From Chitinophagaceae bacterium (GTDB lineage: Bacteria > Bacteroidota > Bacteroidia > Chitinophagales > Chitinophagaceae): a DNA stretch of 16,031 bases. The notes below the pieces were generated by a model, which had not been told where the DNA came from, searched no databases, and saw nothing but the letters and a program-made list of their open reading frames with translations. Positions within the stretch are counted from its first letter, which is position 1; each line of letters begins with the position of its first letter. Shown one piece after another: positions 9,293 to 15,129 of the stretch. The position numbers and the translations under genes are program-made. The DNA is taken from NCBI GenBank assembly GCA_003526435.1, contig DPWF01000380.1, positions 1 to 16,031 on the forward strand, in the 5' to 3' direction.

Positions 9293-9368
9293 GCTATGAG
9301 CTGCGAGCCATGGGCATTGAGCATTATAAGTCTATTCACAAATCAATCCACAACTCGTAGCTCGTGGC
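9293..9368. repeat. Imperfect long inverted repeat, REP-like
   Basis: The 21-base arms are 9293-9313 and 9348-9368. One arm matches the reverse complement of the other at 15 of 21 positions, and all six differences are transitions. Both share the core GAGCT(G/A)CGAG. The arms are separated by 34 bases of lower-complexity sequence, and the structure begins about 20 bases past the nadK stop. It could be a degraded terminator, an mRNA-stabilising hairpin or one member of a dispersed short palindromic repeat family. No T-tract follows on the minus strand. Confidence 0.4.
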
Positions 9369-9389
9369 TTTTTACTCTTCGTCGGGCAA

Positions 9390-10268
9390 TCAGTTTCTCT
9401 TATCCAGCCCCCAGGTAAGTTTACTACGCAGGGTTGAAAGGAAGCTGTTTTCATTAAGTCTAACCAGGTTTACCGTGAATCTTTCCCTGCGCACAGCCAA
9501 TTGTACCGTTTTATCTACTATTTCTCTCCGGGCATCAAGGGCACAAATAAACTGATCGGCCCTGCCTTCCACTTCAAAAGAAATAACATTATTATCGGGT
9601 ACAATGATGGGGCGAACATTCAGGTTATGTGGTGCCACGGGCGTAATAACAAAACTGGCCGATTCAGGAAAAAGGATCGGTCCGTTACAACTCAAATTAT
9701 ATCCGCTTGAACCTGTTGGCGTAGAAACAATCAACCCATCGGCCCAATAACTGTTCAGGAATTCGCCATTCAGGTAGGTATGAATTTTGATCATGGGTGA
9801 AATATCCCGCTTATGAATGGCAAATTCATTCAGTGCAAATGGAGCATCGCCAAATAGTGGCTGATTGGAATCGAGATGAATAAGGGTTCGTTTATCTACA
9901 ACAAAAGTTCGGTTGATCAATGCATCAACAGCACTGCCCAGTTCTTCCGGACTGATACTGGCCAGAAAACCCAGCCTGCCAAAGTTGATGCCCAGTATGG
10001 GGATGCCTGTATCACGTACCAGCGTAACTGCATCTAGTATGGTGCCATCGCCTCCGAGACTGATGAGGCAGTCTATTTCATCATTCAAATCGGCTGAACT
10101 GTAAAAAGGGATCATTTTTTCAGCCTGTGGCAAAGGCACCTGCATGGCCGCAATCAATGGCTGATAAATATAAACCTGGGTTTCATAACGTGCGAGTTCT
10201 TCCAGCAATACCAATAAAGGATTGCCCATATCGGCATCGAGCCCACGACTATAAATGGCAATTTTCAT
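9390..10268 (-). CDS. nadK: NAD kinase NadK
   Basis: NAD kinase phosphorylates NAD+ to NADP+ in the cytoplasm. The 292-residue protein has the normal family length. It carries the GGDGT signature at residues 72-76 (within LGGDGTILDAV), INFGRLGFL at about 94-102, the NE motif at 147-148 (ALNEFAIHK), and TPTGSSGYNLSCNGP starting at residue 183. Together these form the catalytic and dinucleotide-binding core. It is transcribed in the same direction as the short Omp85 gene, 72 bases upstream, and the DUF6089 gene, 305 bases downstream. nadK is a regular member of this neighbourhood in Bacteroidota. The start is taken at MKIAIYSRG, which begins the first beta strand of the fold. Confidence 0.96.
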   Translation of the reverse strand: MKIAIYSRGLDADMGNPLLVLLEELARYETQVYIYQPLIAAMQVPLPQAEKMIPFYSSADLNDEIDCLISLGGDGTILDAVTLVRDTGIPILGINFGRLGFLASISPEELGSAVDALINRTFVVDKRTLIHLDSNQPLFGDAPFALNEFAIHKRDISPMIKIHTYLNGEFLNSYWADGLIVSTPTGSSGYNLSCNGPILFPESASFVITPVAPHNLNVRPIIVPDNNVISFEVEGRADQFICALDARREIVDKTVQLAVRRERFTVNLVRLNENSFLSTLRSKLTWGLDKRN

Positions 10269-10340
10269 GTCTTATTCATTTAAACTGAAGCATATCACAT
10301 CCTCTTTTCACACATGCATGATAAGCCCGCTATACCAGTT

Positions 10341-11768
10341 TTAAAAATCGTTCCTGCTCTGTAAATATAAGCCATTGCGGCCCAGTTGATTAAAGCTGTA
10401 TTCAATTTTAAACACAAAATCATAGATCGAAACAATATCAAGTCCAAGCCCCCAGGTACGCAAAAGTGTATTGTTTAGTGTATTGGACGAAATTGGATTC
10501 TTATGATAGCCATACCCCAAATCGCCATAAGCTTTTAAAAAGAAGCGAATGGGAATCTTATCATGTGTTTTACTCGGGAATGGATTTCGGAGAATAAAAC
10601 CAAATACTTTTTTATGGATACTGGTTTTCAGGATACCCGCTGCTACCCCATCAACTACATTATATTCCAATCCCCGCATCTGGTTAAAACCATAACCTAT
10701 TAATCGCTGGTTAAAATAAACATTGTTAAACGGCAGTTTTAAAATACCCAGGCCTTCCAGGTGTAAAAAACTATTTTTTGAAAGAGGTGTTGCGTATACC
10801 GCTCTTGCACTGGTAACCCAGAGATTGGTATTTTTGGTGACACCTCTCTTATACAGGTTGGCTTCCATCTGGAAACCCCTGGTCGGATAAGGGATATAAT
10901 CAACATTATAATATTTATACTGGTAATTAAAATCCACGTATTGAAACCTCGAAGTACCACCGGGAAAATAAGTGGGGTTGAGTTTGAGAATGGTATCAGC
11001 CAACTGCTCATTATTGTAAGCCACTTTCAAATAATGCCTGTTACGAACATCGGGCCGATAAGAATAGGTGAAATCTACCCGGGTAAATTTTCTGACGATG
11101 TAATCCTGCCGGCTGAATAACTGTTTATTTTCACCCGTTGCATAATTCAGTTCTTTCTGTGTGGCACGTATAACACCAATATTAAACCCCTGCTTCAGTT
11201 TTCTATCAAAAAAAGGCCTGTCGTACCTGACTGTAAACTGCTGTGTATAGCCATTGATGAACCAGATATCGAGGTTGTCATTTCGTCCGCTCACATTGTT
11301 TTGTATAAACTTCAATCCATAATTCACCCGGTCAAAACTGCGTTTCTGTTCTACCCACCACTGGTTAAAATTCCGGTCGACCAGTCTGAAATATGGCAGT
11401 GGAAAAAAATACCATCGCTCTTTTACATCCACATTAATTACCAGAACGTTTCCTTTTTTTGCAGCTACATAAACATTCACGTCAACAAAAAGTAGGGTGT
11501 TCATGACCTGCTGTTTGGCCTGAATCAATACTTTCTCCAGATCAGCAGCGGGAAGTCTGTCGCCCTTTTTAAAAGGCACTTCGCGAAGTATGATATACTC
11601 TTTGGTCTTTTTGTTACCATTTACTTTTACTTCACCCACCAGTTGAAAAATACTTTTTGAGGCAACCAGTTCTGCAAGACTTTGACCGGTTGAAAGTGTA
11701 GAATCCTGATCCTGCGCCAACAGCGAACCGGTCAATAGTAATAAACAATAAAAGAAAAATAACCTCAT
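10341..11768 (-). CDS. Short Omp85-family (BamA/TamA-like) outer-membrane protein with one POTRA domain
   Basis: This 475-residue exported protein has a signal peptide ending near LLAQ (residue 19). One POTRA-like domain follows (about residues 42-120; GEVKVNGNKKTKEYIILRE is the typical POTRA start). A beta-barrel of the bacterial surface antigen type occupies about 121-475. A loop-6-like MRGLEY motif with Arg365 is visible, and the chain ends on Phe (SRNDF), as many barrel proteins do. It is about half the size of the BamA encoded further along and has no run of five POTRAs, so it is a separate Omp85 paralogue. Its substrate is unknown. TamA-like, FhaC-like and patatin-less surface-antigen roles are all possible. 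Its neighbours are nadK downstream and the M24 lipoprotein gene upstream. Confidence 0.85.
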   Translation of the reverse strand: MRLFFFYCLLLLTGSLLAQDQDSTLSTGQSLAELVASKSIFQLVGEVKVNGNKKTKEYIILREVPFKKGDRLPAADLEKVLIQAKQQVMNTLLFVDVNVYVAAKKGNVLVINVDVKERWYFFPLPYFRLVDRNFNQWWVEQKRSFDRVNYGLKFIQNNVSGRNDNLDIWFINGYTQQFTVRYDRPFFDRKLKQGFNIGVIRATQKELNYATGENKQLFSRQDYIVRKFTRVDFTYSYRPDVRNRHYLKVAYNNEQLADTILKLNPTYFPGGTSRFQYVDFNYQYKYYNVDYIPYPTRGFQMEANLYKRGVTKNTNLWVTSARAVYATPLSKNSFLHLEGLGILKLPFNNVYFNQRLIGYGFNQMRGLEYNVVDGVAAGILKTSIHKKVFGFILRNPFPSKTHDKIPIRFFLKAYGDLGYGYHKNPISSNTLNNTLLRTWGLGLDIVSIYDFVFKIEYSFNQLGRNGLYLQSRNDF

Positions 11769-11862
11769 GCGCTTCCCCGGGTTGTTACAATCAGAATTTG
11801 TAAAAATAGGGGAATCGCCTCTTAGTTATCACTGACGGATATGCTGTTTACCAAACCCGGTA

Positions 11863-13143
11863 TTACACAAAGGGTTGGTCAATAGCGGGCGCCGGTTGCG
11901 AAAACCATTTCGGTCCGCTCTCCGTCATATATACGCAGTCTTCATGACGTACGCCAAATTCACCAACAATTGAAATATTCGGCTCTATACTAAAACACAT
12001 ACCTGTCTGTAACAATAATTGGTTCCCTTTTACCATATTGCCCCATTCATGACCATCCATTCCAATGCCATGTCCGGTGCGGTGCGGTAAACCAGGCAAC
12101 TGGTATCCTGGCCCAAAACCTGCATCTGTAATTACTTTACGGGCAGCAGCATCCACCTTTTCACAGGGTACGCCTAACTGTGCCGCTTTATACCCGGCAG
12201 TTTGTGCGGCTTTCTCCAGGTTCCATATTTCCTGCTGCCGGGCAGTAGCTGCTGCGCCATATACAATGGTTCTGCTGATATCGGATGAATAACCCTCTAC
12301 CCTGCAGCCACAATCCATCAATACAATGTCTCCTTTTTTGAGTTTTTGCGGCTGTGTACTGCCATGCGGAAAAGCAGATGCTTCTGCAAAATTTACCATC
12401 GCGAAATCACTGCTGCCACCAAATTTGTTTTGTGCCTCCGTAACGATCTCTGAAAATTCTTTGGGCGACATACCTTCACGCAAACTCTTGATACCAATTT
12501 TCATGGCCGCAATGGTAATATCTGTTGCTTTCTGCATCAACGCTATTTCTGCTGGCGATTTGATGAGCCTGCATGGAATAGTAACCGGATCTCCACTTAC
12601 AAAACTGAACTGTGGTGCCAATTTGCGGATTCCATCCATGATAAAAAAGCGAATCGATTCTTCTACAGCCAACGCTCCGCCAGTAATACCCGCTGATTGT
12701 AATGACTGTATGATTAGCTGGTATGGACTTTCGTCTTCCTGCCATGCATGTACCTGTTTGCCAATTTTAATCAGTTCACGTAAACGGTTCTCCTCAAAAC
12801 CAGGGCATATATAAAACACTTCTCCTGCAGCAGGAATTACTGCTACCATTGTTCTTTCGCTTCTGCCCCAACGTATACCGGTAAAATAAACCATGGCTGT
12901 ACCGGCATCCAGTATCAATGCCTGCATTTTGTTTTCGGCCAATAACTGTTGTGCTTTTTTTATCCTTGCCTGGCGCTCTTCCAATGTTATGGGCTGCACA
13001 TCTTTTGTCATAGATTCCAGATTATCCAATACTTTACCCGGATCTTCATTACCGGATGATGGTGTTGAACAGGCATTCAATCCGATTACAGCGCCGGTAC
13101 CGGCCGTTACGACAGACAGGTTGATAAAAGCTCTTCTTTTCAT
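11863..13143 (-). CDS. M24-family aminopeptidase (Xaa-Pro type), predicted Tat lipoprotein
   Basis: This 426-residue protein has an N-terminal creatinase-like domain (about 55-190) and a C-terminal pita-bread peptidase domain (about 200-415). All five metal ligands of M24 peptidases can be placed: Asp277 in VLMDCGC, Asp288 in SSDISRT, His358 in GHGIGM, Glu387 in FSIEPN and Glu401 in VRHEDC. His260 in FPHG fits the substrate-binding histidine. The most likely activity is release of N-terminal residues before proline, but this is not proven by sequence. The N-terminus is unusual for the family: MKRRAFINLS resembles a twin-arginine signal, and LNAC (Cys25) is a lipobox. This implies folded export and membrane anchoring. 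It is transcribed divergently from the metal regulator gene. Confidence 0.9.
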   Translation of the reverse strand: MKRRAFINLSVVTAGTGAVIGLNACSTPSSGNEDPGKVLDNLESMTKDVQPITLEERQARIKKAQQLLAENKMQALILDAGTAMVYFTGIRWGRSERTMVAVIPAAGEVFYICPGFEENRLRELIKIGKQVHAWQEDESPYQLIIQSLQSAGITGGALAVEESIRFFIMDGIRKLAPQFSFVSGDPVTIPCRLIKSPAEIALMQKATDITIAAMKIGIKSLREGMSPKEFSEIVTEAQNKFGGSSDFAMVNFAEASAFPHGSTQPQKLKKGDIVLMDCGCRVEGYSSDISRTIVYGAAATARQQEIWNLEKAAQTAGYKAAQLGVPCEKVDAAARKVITDAGFGPGYQLPGLPHRTGHGIGMDGHEWGNMVKGNQLLLQTGMCFSIEPNISIVGEFGVRHEDCVYMTESGPKWFSQPAPAIDQPFV

Positions 13144-13219
13144 AATAATTGATTAGGAGCAATCAAGTTAGCAGAAGGCTGATAACCCTTTGTGCAGGAT
13201 ATTGATCGAAGGTTCTTAA

Positions 13220-13238
13220 ATCTTATCCAAAATAAGAT
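13220..13238. promoter_or_regulatory. Perfect 7-bp inverted repeat, candidate operator
   Basis: ATCTTAT (13220-13226) and ATAAGAT (13232-13238) form a perfect inverted repeat with a 5-base spacer (CCAAA). It sits in the 134-base divergent region between the M24 gene and the regulator gene, directly upstream of a TAAGTTTG -7 element, where a -33 box would be expected. That placement suits an operator controlling the plus-strand cassette. The binding protein is unknown; the adjacent HMA-AraC protein is one candidate. Confidence 0.45.
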
Positions 13239-13251
13239 GGTTGCTATTTTT

Positions 13252-13259
13252 TAAGTTTG
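13252..13259 (+). promoter_or_regulatory. Candidate -7 element of the regulator promoter
   Basis: TAAGTTTG matches the Bacteroidota -7 consensus TAnnTTTG exactly and ends 18 bases before the ATG at 13278. No TTTG -33 box is found at the right distance; the inverted repeat at 13220-13238 lies there instead. This would suit a promoter that depends on, or is blocked by, a bound regulator. Transcription would start near 13264-13266, giving a very short leader. Confidence 0.45.
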
Positions 13260-13277
13260 TAACATAGTTTGGAAATC

Positions 13278-13838
13278 ATGAAGCTCTACATTAAAAATAT
13301 GGTTTGCAGCCGTTGCAAAATGGTCGTAAAGTCGCAACTGGAAAATGCGGGTCTTCATCCTCTGTCTGTTCATCTGGGTGAAGTAGAAATAGAGGGCAAT
13401 GTATCAGGACCAAAATTAAAAGAGCTCGACAATATACTCCGGTCTGTAGGTTTTGAATTGATGGACGATAAAAAAAGCCAGACCATCGAAAAAATAAAGA
13501 ATGCTATTGTCAACCTGGTACATCACTCCGACCACGATATTAAAACCAATCTCTCTACTTATATCACTTCAAAGATTCACCAGGATTATAATTACCTCAG
13601 CAATCTTTTTTCTGAAGTGGAAGGAACAACCATTGAAAAATATTACATCAGTCAGCGAATTGAACGGGCAAAAGAGTTATTGATGTATGATGAACTTTCG
13701 CTTTCACAGATAGCCGATCGGTTAGGATACAGCAGTGTTGCATACTTATCGAACCAGTTTAAAAAAATTACCGGCTTTACACCCAGTTATTTCAAAACAC
13801 TGAAAGAACAAAAACGAAGGAATATTGAAGACCTGTAA
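13278..13838 (+). CDS. HMA-like domain fused to an AraC-type DNA-binding domain (metal-responsive regulator)
   Basis: This is a 186-residue regulator. Residues 1 to about 62 look like a heavy-metal-associated fold: an opening strand MKLYIKNMVCSRC with Cys10 and Cys13, then VHLGEVEIEG and LRSVGFEL. The rest, about 75-180, is a two-helix-turn-helix AraC domain ending in the family signature LGYSSVAYLSNQFKK followed by TGFTPSYF. The CxxC site suggests binding of a thiophilic metal such as Cu(I), Zn(II) or Hg(II), with DNA binding adjusted in response; this is inferred. A TTG three codons upstream (13269) is in frame, but ATG at 13278 is preferred because the -7 element ends 18 bases before it. 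The gene leads a plus-strand metal cassette. Most AraC proteins sense small organics through a cupin domain, so the HMA fusion is distinctive. Confidence 0.88.
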   Translation: MKLYIKNMVCSRCKMVVKSQLENAGLHPLSVHLGEVEIEGNVSGPKLKELDNILRSVGFELMDDKKSQTIEKIKNAIVNLVHHSDHDIKTNLSTYITSKIHQDYNYLSNLFSEVEGTTIEKYYISQRIERAKELLMYDELSLSQIADRLGYSSVAYLSNQFKKITGFTPSYFKTLKEQKRRNIEDL

Positions 13839-13841
13839 ATC

Positions 13842-13858
13842 TTACAAGAGCTTTACAA
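13842..13858 (+). promoter_or_regulatory. Direct repeat of TTACAA with 11-base period
   Basis: TTACAA occurs at 13842-13847 and again at 13853-13858, one DNA turn apart on the same face. This is about 33-49 bases upstream of the candidate -7 element for the HMA-MauE gene. AraC-type proteins often bind direct half-sites near this distance. The motif is short and AT-rich, so chance is a real alternative. Confidence 0.27.
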
Positions 13859-13890
13859 AATTCCATAACAACAGCCGCAGAACAGGTATC

Positions 13891-13898
13891 TAATTTTG
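13891..13898 (+). promoter_or_regulatory. Candidate -7 element of the HMA-MauE promoter
   Basis: TAATTTTG is an exact TAnnTTTG match, ending 16 bases before the ATG at 13915. No -33 TTTG is seen at the usual spacing. The spacing to the start codon is close to that of the regulator promoter (18 bases), which supports both as real. Confidence 0.43.
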
Positions 13899-13914
13899 TG
13901 TCAAAATCAATACA

Positions 13915-14628
13915 ATGACACATACTTATACCGTTACAGGCATGACTTGCGGCAGTTGCGAAGCAAAAGTAAAAAGTAGCTTACTGATGCTGCCCCATGT
14001 TACAGCAGTGGATGTATCAAAAGAAAAACAGACTGCTACCATTACAATGGAAAAGCATATTGCCCTCTCTACTTTTCAGCAGGCGTTGGATAAAAAGTAT
14101 AACATTACCGCTTTGGAGCATTCTGAAATAGCCGAACAAACAAAGAACTGGTTTACCACTTACAAACCCATCCTGCTCATCTTTGGTTATATAACAACCA
14201 TTTCCATCATCAGTGCTGCTACTGCCACCGGGTTTAACTGGCTCCATAGCATGAATATATTTATGGCGGGCTTCTTTTTTACTTTCTCATTTTTCAAGAT
14301 GCTCGATTTACAGGCTTTTGCAGAGAGTTACGCCATGTACGACGTTGTAGCCAAAAAAATAAAAGCCTGGGGATATATATATGCATTTATTGAATTGGCA
14401 CTGGGTTTTGCGTACGCTACCAACTTTCAGCCGATTATTACCAATACTGTTACATTAGTGGTAATGACGGTGAGTATTGTAGGTGTATTGGAAAGTGTAT
14501 TCAATAAAAGAAAAATTCGTTGTGCCTGTCTGGGTGCAGTCTTCAACCTGCCCATGAGTACTGTTACCATTATAGAAGATGCTTTAATGATAGCTATGAG
14601 CGCAGCAATGCTTGTAACAATGCTTTAA
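13915..14628 (+). CDS. HMA domain fused to a MauE/DoxX-like membrane protein (metal-handling)
   Basis: This 237-residue protein has an N-terminal copper-chaperone-like HMA domain (about 1-68) with the classic GMTCGSC motif, Cys12 and Cys15. A membrane part with about four or five hydrophobic segments follows, at roughly 84-104, 112-134, 151-170, 175-194 and 214-236. Between the last two segments lies RCACLGAVFNLPMSTVTIIED with Cys203 and Cys205, which fits the CxCxG motif of MauE/DoxX-like redox-associated proteins. I infer that the soluble HMA domain passes metal, or electrons, to the membrane module. The direction of transport, if any, cannot be told. It starts 76 bases after the regulator and has no ATPase or proton-pump features. 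Similar fusions in Bacteroidota are usually labelled only as heavy-metal-domain proteins. Confidence 0.84.
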   Translation: MTHTYTVTGMTCGSCEAKVKSSLLMLPHVTAVDVSKEKQTATITMEKHIALSTFQQALDKKYNITALEHSEIAEQTKNWFTTYKPILLIFGYITTISIISAATATGFNWLHSMNIFMAGFFFTFSFFKMLDLQAFAESYAMYDVVAKKIKAWGYIYAFIELALGFAYATNFQPIITNTVTLVVMTVSIVGVLESVFNKRKIRCACLGAVFNLPMSTVTIIEDALMIAMSAAMLVTML

Positions 14629-14645
14629 TACCGGTAGATTAACTA

Positions 14646-14653
14646 TATCTTTG
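14646..14653 (+). promoter_or_regulatory. Candidate -7 element before the small Cys-rich gene
   Basis: TATCTTTG matches TAnnTTTG exactly, and TTTA (14624-14627) lies 18 bases upstream as a near -33 box. It ends only 5 bases before the GTG start at 14659 and 14 before the in-frame ATG at 14668. If it is active, the transcript would be nearly leaderless for GTG or would favour ATG. Read-through from the preceding gene, 30 bases away, is an alternative. Confidence 0.3.
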
Positions 14654-14658
14654 TACAG

Positions 14659-15045
14659 GTGAAGAAAATGCTCATCATATTACTATTGCTTATCTATGGT
14701 TCCGCAACCATGGGTGCTACCATCCACCTGCATTACTGCATGAATAAATATGTGGGTGGCAGTCTCTGGCATGGCAATGATGACAATAAGTGTGGTGAAT
14801 GCGGGATGAAGGAAAAAAAGGGCGGTTGTTGTAAAGACGAACACAAACAAGCCAAGCTCACTACCGACCACCAGAAAACTACCGCACAGTTTATTGAAAT
14901 TCCCGAAGCCCCTGCTTTTGTTACTTCGTTGATAGATATGGTGGTAAGCATACCATCTGTATCAATCAGTCATCCTACATCAAACGGCCCACCAAAAACC
15001 CTTCGGGGGCGTTTGTACATACTGAATTGCGTTTTTTTAATTTGA
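14659..15045 (+). CDS. Small secreted Cys-rich protein of a metal-resistance neighbourhood
   Basis: This 128-residue protein has an N-terminal hydrophobic signal segment (to about residue 20, ending SATMGA). A mature region rich in metal ligands follows: HLHYC with Cys27, CGECGM with Cys45 and Cys48, GGCCKDEHK with Cys57 and Cys58, several His, and a C-terminal Cys124 in YILNCVF. I recognise the overall pattern as a family common in Bacteroidota near copper or mercury genes, but know of no assigned function. Periplasmic or outer-leaflet binding of a thiophilic metal is the likely role. GTG at 14659 is chosen because it gives the charged MKKM signal-peptide start. ATG at 14668 would remove it but fits the promoter spacing better. 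It begins 30 bases after the HMA-MauE gene. Confidence 0.72.
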   Translation: MKKMLIILLLLIYGSATMGATIHLHYCMNKYVGGSLWHGNDDNKCGECGMKEKKGGCCKDEHKQAKLTTDHQKTTAQFIEIPEAPAFVTSLIDMVVSIPSVSISHPTSNGPPKTLRGRLYILNCVFLI

Positions 15046-15093
15046 TACTGTAAGGTCTTTCTGACCATCAGTATCATCATGTGTATTGATGAT
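15043..15093 (+). promoter_or_regulatory. Overlapping hairpins in the leader of the HMA-DUF3347 gene
   Basis: TGATACTG (15043-15050, overlapping the upstream stop codon) pairs perfectly with CAGTATCA (15069-15076). Inside it GGTC (15054-15057) pairs with GACC (15063-15066). A competing stem pairs ATCATCA (15073-15079) with TGATGAT (15087-15093) and shares bases 15073-15076 with the first. Only one of the two can form at a time. No T-tract follows either, so simple termination is not indicated. Confidence 0.35.
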
Positions 15094-15129
15094 CGTTCAT
15101 TTATTGATCACGTTTAAATAATTAAAAAA

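Larger units (their letters stand above)
9085..9389. other. 305-base intergenic stretch between nadK and the DUF6089 gene
   Basis: I find no credible coding region here. The DUF6089-proximal half is AT-rich and carries a candidate minus-strand promoter (9164-9193). The nadK-proximal part carries an imperfect inverted repeat (9293-9368). The rest (about 9194-9292) shows nothing I can name. This is the longest non-coding gap inside the envelope block and splits it into two possible transcripts. Confidence 0.6.

Noticed and set aside
11777..11860. CCGGGTT (11777-11783) and AACCCGG (11854-11860) as a long-range stem, and TTACAA-N7-TTGTAA at 11785-11803 upstream of the short Omp85 gene.
   Set aside because: The first has a loop of about 70 bases and 7-bp arms, so chance is likely. 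The second is AT-rich with 6-bp arms and no supporting promoter geometry.
12326..12814. Open frame of 162 codons on the plus strand inside the M24 gene.
   Set aside because: It is antisense to a peptidase whose five metal ligands are all intact, and its product has no recognisable domain.
13915..14628. MerT mercuric transporter as the identity of the HMA membrane protein.
   Set aside because: The first membrane segment has no vicinal cysteine pair as in MerT. The CAC motif and helix pattern fit MauE/DoxX-like proteins better.
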